A stretch of DNA of 8,443 nucleotides, taken from positions 1 through 8,443 of the forward strand of contig JAJBVW010000028.1 in the NCBI GenBank assembly GCA_020866945.1, read 5' to 3'. Positions within the stretch are counted from its first letter, which is position 1. Every line of letters starts with the position of its first letter. The DNA is from Oscillospiraceae bacterium (lineage in GTDB: Bacteria > Bacillota > Clostridia > Oscillospirales > Oscillospiraceae). Below, in pieces: positions 6,082 through 8,443 of the stretch. Made by a program: the position numbers and the translations under genes. The notes under the pieces were generated by a model. It saw only the letters and a list, made by a program, of their open reading frames with translations, ran no database searches and was not told the origin of the DNA.

Positions 6082-6266
6082 GTATAATTGGCTGATAATG
6101 TAAGATGGGAAACAGTTGCAGAAGGTACCACGGACGTGAACGATGACGAGGAAACGGATATTTTTGCTGTGATTCGTCTGCTGTGATATGTCAATGGTGA
6201 TTTTCTCCCCTGTAAACCGGCTGAAAATCGAGACAGCTGCGGTAAATTGAAAGGATGGAAATGCAC
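6082..6266 (+). other. Long untranslated leader of the transglutaminase-like gene
   Basis: The inferred leader does not match any riboswitch or T-box pattern I can recognise. It contains a short TTG-started reading frame (6088-6186, 32 codons) without a ribosome site, and a bulged hairpin (ACCGGCTG at 6216-6223 with CAGCTGCGGT at 6234-6243). The hairpin ends just before the AAAGGA ribosome site at 6250-6255. Three in-frame ATG codons follow (6255, 6261, 6267). I chose 6267 because it gives a standard MKR signal-peptide start; 6261 is nearly as good. Confidence 0.4.
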
Positions 6267-8443
6267 ATGAAAAGACTAACGGCGGTGCTCCTGATTGTCT
6301 GTCTGTTGGCTTCGATGTGCTCTGTCGGCGTTTGGGCGGATGATGAGTCCGCAATGCCGGAGACAGAGAACAGTCAAGGCGAAAGCACTGTAATACAGGA
6401 GACAGAGGAACCTGACACGGAACAGGACGCAGAATCTGTTGAGGCGGAGGAAGAAGCTTCGGCAGAGGAAACTGTTGAGACGGAAGAGGAAGCTTCAACA
6501 GAGGAAGAAGCGCCTGCGGAACAGACCGATACGGCTGCGTCTGAGACGCCAGAAGCTGAGACGACAGAGGCGGAGGATGCGGACGAAGCCGCGGAGACCA
6601 TCGTGGAGGCTGCCGGCGAGGAAGCGGCCACGCTTGGTTCAGCTGCGCAGACGAACACCCTTTCTGTTACCTACATAAACCCTCTGTATGCGGACGTTAT
6701 CACAGAGGACGACCTCGTCCAGCCTGCCGAAGCTGCTGACGTACCGTCGGTTGTCTCTGAAGACGATGAGTATGTTTCTACAAGCGAAGCAGCAGTCCAG
6801 ATGAGGGCGAGCCTGGTCAGCCGGGTGGAAACAATTACAGTTAAATATACGGCGGATGAATATGCACAGGAAGATGTTTCTTCAATCTATAGTCAAGCGC
6901 TGGAGCATACAGGAACGCCAACAGAAGGCGACTATCTGAAATGGCAAACAGGCGGCTATAAGGCTAGCATTTCATACTACAGCTCAGGTGGTGTCTGTTA
7001 TATTACAGTAGCGTATACCATGACCTATTATACAACGGCAGCGCAGGAGGCGGAGCTAACAACGGCGCTGACATCCGTTTTGAGCAGCCTGGATCTGGAT
7101 AGTAAAGACGAAGTGGAAAAAATCTGTGCGATTTACCAGTATATCTGCGCTAATGTTACTTATGATTACACCAATTTGAATGATTCAAGCTATATGCTTA
7201 AATATACCGCTTACGCCGCGCTGATGAATGGAACAGCCGTTTGTCAGGGCTATAGCCTGCTGTTCTATCGAATGGCGCTGGAGGCCGGGCTGGACGCTCG
7301 TATTATTTCAGGAACCAGAACCAGCACTGGCGAAAACCACGGCTGGAATATTGTTCAAATAGGAGATTACTATTATAATTTGGACTCCACTTGGGATGCG
7401 AATTACAGCTATGGAAACTATAAATATTTCCTGCTGTGCAACGCAAATTTCTCCGACCATACCAGAGATGACGACTATACGACGACATCTTTTTATGCGG
7501 CGTATCCCATGTCGTCGTCCGATTATCCCTGCCCCTATGGGCACAGCTATGTGAGCGCGGTGACGGCTCCGACCTGCACGGAGCAGGGGTATACGACCTA
7601 TACCTGTTCCAACTGCGGCGACAGCTATGTGAGTGATTACACGGACGCGCTGGGGCACACCACTGAGATACAAAACGCGGAGGATGCAACGTGCACGGAG
7701 GACGGCTACACCGGCGACGAAGTCTGCACAGTGTGCGGTGAAACGATAACCACAGGCGAGGTGATTCCCGCCACGGGCCACACCACTGAGGTGCAAAACG
7801 CGAAGGCCGCAACGTGCACGGAAGATGGTTACACTGGCGACGAGGTCTGCACAGTCTGCGGCGAGACGGTTACTGCGGGCGAGGTAATAGCTGCTACAGG
7901 CCACACCTGGGGTGAGGGTGTGGTGACAACAGAGGCGACCTGCACGGAAGCCGGCGTTATGACCTATACCTGCACGGTCTGCGGTGCAACCAAAACCGAA
8001 GCCATTGCCGCCACGGGTCACACCGCCGGTGAAGCGGTTATTGAAAATGAGGTTGCCGCGACGTGTACAGAGGATGGTTCCTACGATTCCGTCGTGTATT
8101 GCACAGTCTGCGGAGAAGAACTTAGTCGGGAGACTGTAACAGTTTCCGCGACCGGACACAATTATGTGGGTGTGGTGACGGCCCCGACGTGCACGAAGGG
8201 AGGGTATACGACCTATACCTGCTCTGTCTGCGGAGATTCCTACGTTGCTGATGAAACCGAAGCTACCGGGCATACTTGGGATGAAGGCAAAGTAACGACA
8301 GAAGCTACCTGTACCACGGATGGTGTCATGACCTACACCTGCACGGCCTGCGGTGAAACCAAGACCGAAGCTATTGCCGCGACCGGCCACACAGCAGGTG
8401 AAGCGGTTACTGAAAACGAGGTTGCCGCGACGTGCACGGAGGA
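6267..8443 (+). CDS. Secreted transglutaminase-like protein with Cys/His repeats (3' end outside window)
   Basis: The frame is open for 725 codons and runs off the right edge. Residues 1-24 form a signal peptide (MKRLTAVLLIVCLLASMCSV, likely cut after VWA); the C18 context is not a lipobox. Residues 25-125 are an acidic Glu/Ala/Thr linker. About 280-400 form a transglutaminase-like domain with catalytic C326 (AVCQGYS), H358 (GENHGWN) and D373 (NLDSTWD). In bacteria such folds act as cross-linking enzymes or, more often, as cysteine peptidases or amidases; which applies here is not visible. From residue 426 come repeats of 38-46 residues, each with C-x(9-11)-C-x(2)-C-x(12-15)-H. The last His is also the first residue of the next unit, so a zinc-binding rod is plausible. 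No anchor (LPXTG, SLH) is seen, but the C-terminus is missing. Residues ~200-250 use many A/T-ending codons, unlike the upstream genes. The gene has its own promoter. Confidence 0.88.
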   Translation, partial: MKRLTAVLLIVCLLASMCSVGVWADDESAMPETENSQGESTVIQETEEPDTEQDAESVEAEEEASAEETVETEEEASTEEEAPAEQTDTAASETPEAETTEAEDADEAAETIVEAAGEEAATLGSAAQTNTLSVTYINPLYADVITEDDLVQPAEAADVPSVVSEDDEYVSTSEAAVQMRASLVSRVETITVKYTADEYAQEDVSSIYSQALEHTGTPTEGDYLKWQTGGYKASISYYSSGGVCYITVAYTMTYYTTAAQEAELTTALTSVLSSLDLDSKDEVEKICAIYQYICANVTYDYTNLNDSSYMLKYTAYAALMNGTAVCQGYSLLFYRMALEAGLDARIISGTRTSTGENHGWNIVQIGDYYYNLDSTWDANYSYGNYKYFLLCNANFSDHTRDDDYTTTSFYAAYPMSSSDYPCPYGHSYVSAVTAPTCTEQGYTTYTCSNCGDSYVSDYTDALGHTTEIQNAEDATCTEDGYTGDEVCTVCGETITTGEVIPATGHTTEVQNAKAATCTEDGYTGDEVCTVCGETVTAGEVIAATGHTWGEGVVTTEATCTEAGVMTYTCTVCGATKTEAIAATGHTAGEAVIENEVAATCTEDGSYDSVVYCTVCGEELSRETVTVSATGHNYVGVVTAPTCTKGGYTTYTCSVCGDSYVADETEATGHTWDEGKVTTEATCTTDGVMTYTCTACGETKTEAIAATGHTAGEAVTENEVAATCTE
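7542..8443 (+). repeat. Coding repeat array, eight units in A-B-B-C-D-A-C-D order (last cut)
   Basis: Units begin with a His codon at 7542 (A), 7656 (B), 7779 (B), 7902 (C), 8019 (D), 8157 (A), 8271 (C) and 8388 (D, cut by the edge). Like units keep length and wording: both A contain GYTTYTCS, both B contain DGYTGDEVCTVCGE, both C contain GVMTYTCT, and D contains ENEVAATCTE. The DNA of like units differs at many synonymous positions, so recent duplication is unlikely for A and C; the two adjacent B units are closer to each other. Confidence 0.9.

Noticed and set aside
6082..6254. A cyclic-di-GMP or other known riboswitch in the leader of the transglutaminase-like gene
   Set aside because: The conserved core sequences of the classes I can recall are not present; only a weak bulged hairpin is visible.
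6267..6338. Lipoprotein signal at the N-terminus of the transglutaminase-like protein
   Set aside because: The residues before the cysteine are A-S-M, which do not fit a lipobox; a normal signal-peptidase site after VWA is more likely.
3565..6498. A 977-codon open frame on the minus strand opposite the pseudokinase gene
   Set aside because: It is antisense to a gene with clear domains, has Gly/Arg-rich low-complexity content, spans two terminators and a promoter of the plus strand, and arises from the strong G/C third-position bias.
7308..8390. A 360-codon minus-strand frame opposite the Cys/His repeats
   Set aside because: Its repetitive translation simply mirrors the plus-strand repeats, while the plus frame carries a signal peptide, a catalytic triad and ordered Cys/His motifs.
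7542..8443. CRISPR array suggested by regular spacing at the right end
   Set aside because: The units are variable in DNA sequence, 114-138 bp long, in one reading frame, and encode conserved protein repeats without intervening spacers.

Overview
The window reads as the chromosome of a GC-rich, Gram-positive Firmicute, most likely a gut Clostridia of the Oscillospiraceae type. This is inferred from strong AGGAG-type ribosome sites, sigma-A-like promoters, mostly G/C-ending codons, an aspartate-family operon of firmicute style, and surface proteins with SH3b, C-type-lectin-like and transglutaminase-like modules. No rRNA, tRNA, CRISPR array, transposase or phage gene was seen.

Left part (1-632): the 5' end of a leftward gene for an unidentified small membrane protein starts at 350 and runs off the window. 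A 282-bp divergent intergenic region follows. It holds an imperfect palindrome, a perfect 10-bp tandem repeat and possible promoters for both directions.

Middle-left (633-3623): a three-gene rightward operon encodes an HTH-plus-ACT protein of the UPF0735/PheB type, homoserine dehydrogenase (hom) and aspartate kinase (lysC). The gaps are 36 and 58 nt, and the operon closes with a strong intrinsic terminator. The kinase opens the aspartate family pathway and the dehydrogenase commits carbon to homoserine (threonine, methionine). The ACT protein is a plausible amino-acid-responsive regulator of the set. The two enzymes carry very different regulatory tails: two ACT units in LysC, and a short atypical tail in Hom.

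Middle-right (3624-5984): a single gene with its own TTGACA promoter and terminator encodes a 705-residue single-pass membrane protein. Inside the cell it has a protein-kinase C-lobe fold lacking both the N-lobe and the catalytic residues, followed by a very acidic linker. Outside it has Thr/Pro/Ala and Ser/Gly linkers, an SH3b domain and a cysteine-free C-type-lectin-like domain. It looks like a wall- or glycan-sensing receptor with a dead-kinase cytoplasmic scaffold. This is the most unusual item in the window.

Right part (5985-8443): a promoter overlapped by a perfect inverted repeat and a leader of roughly 185 nt precede a large secreted protein. That protein has a signal peptide, an acidic linker, a transglutaminase-like domain with an intact Cys-His-Asp triad, and at least seven Cys/His-containing repeats arranged in the order A-B-B-C-D-A-C-D. 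It runs off the right edge. Part of this gene uses clearly more A/T-ending codons than its neighbours. The two surface proteins appear to be separate transcription units. Whether they act together is not shown by the sequence.
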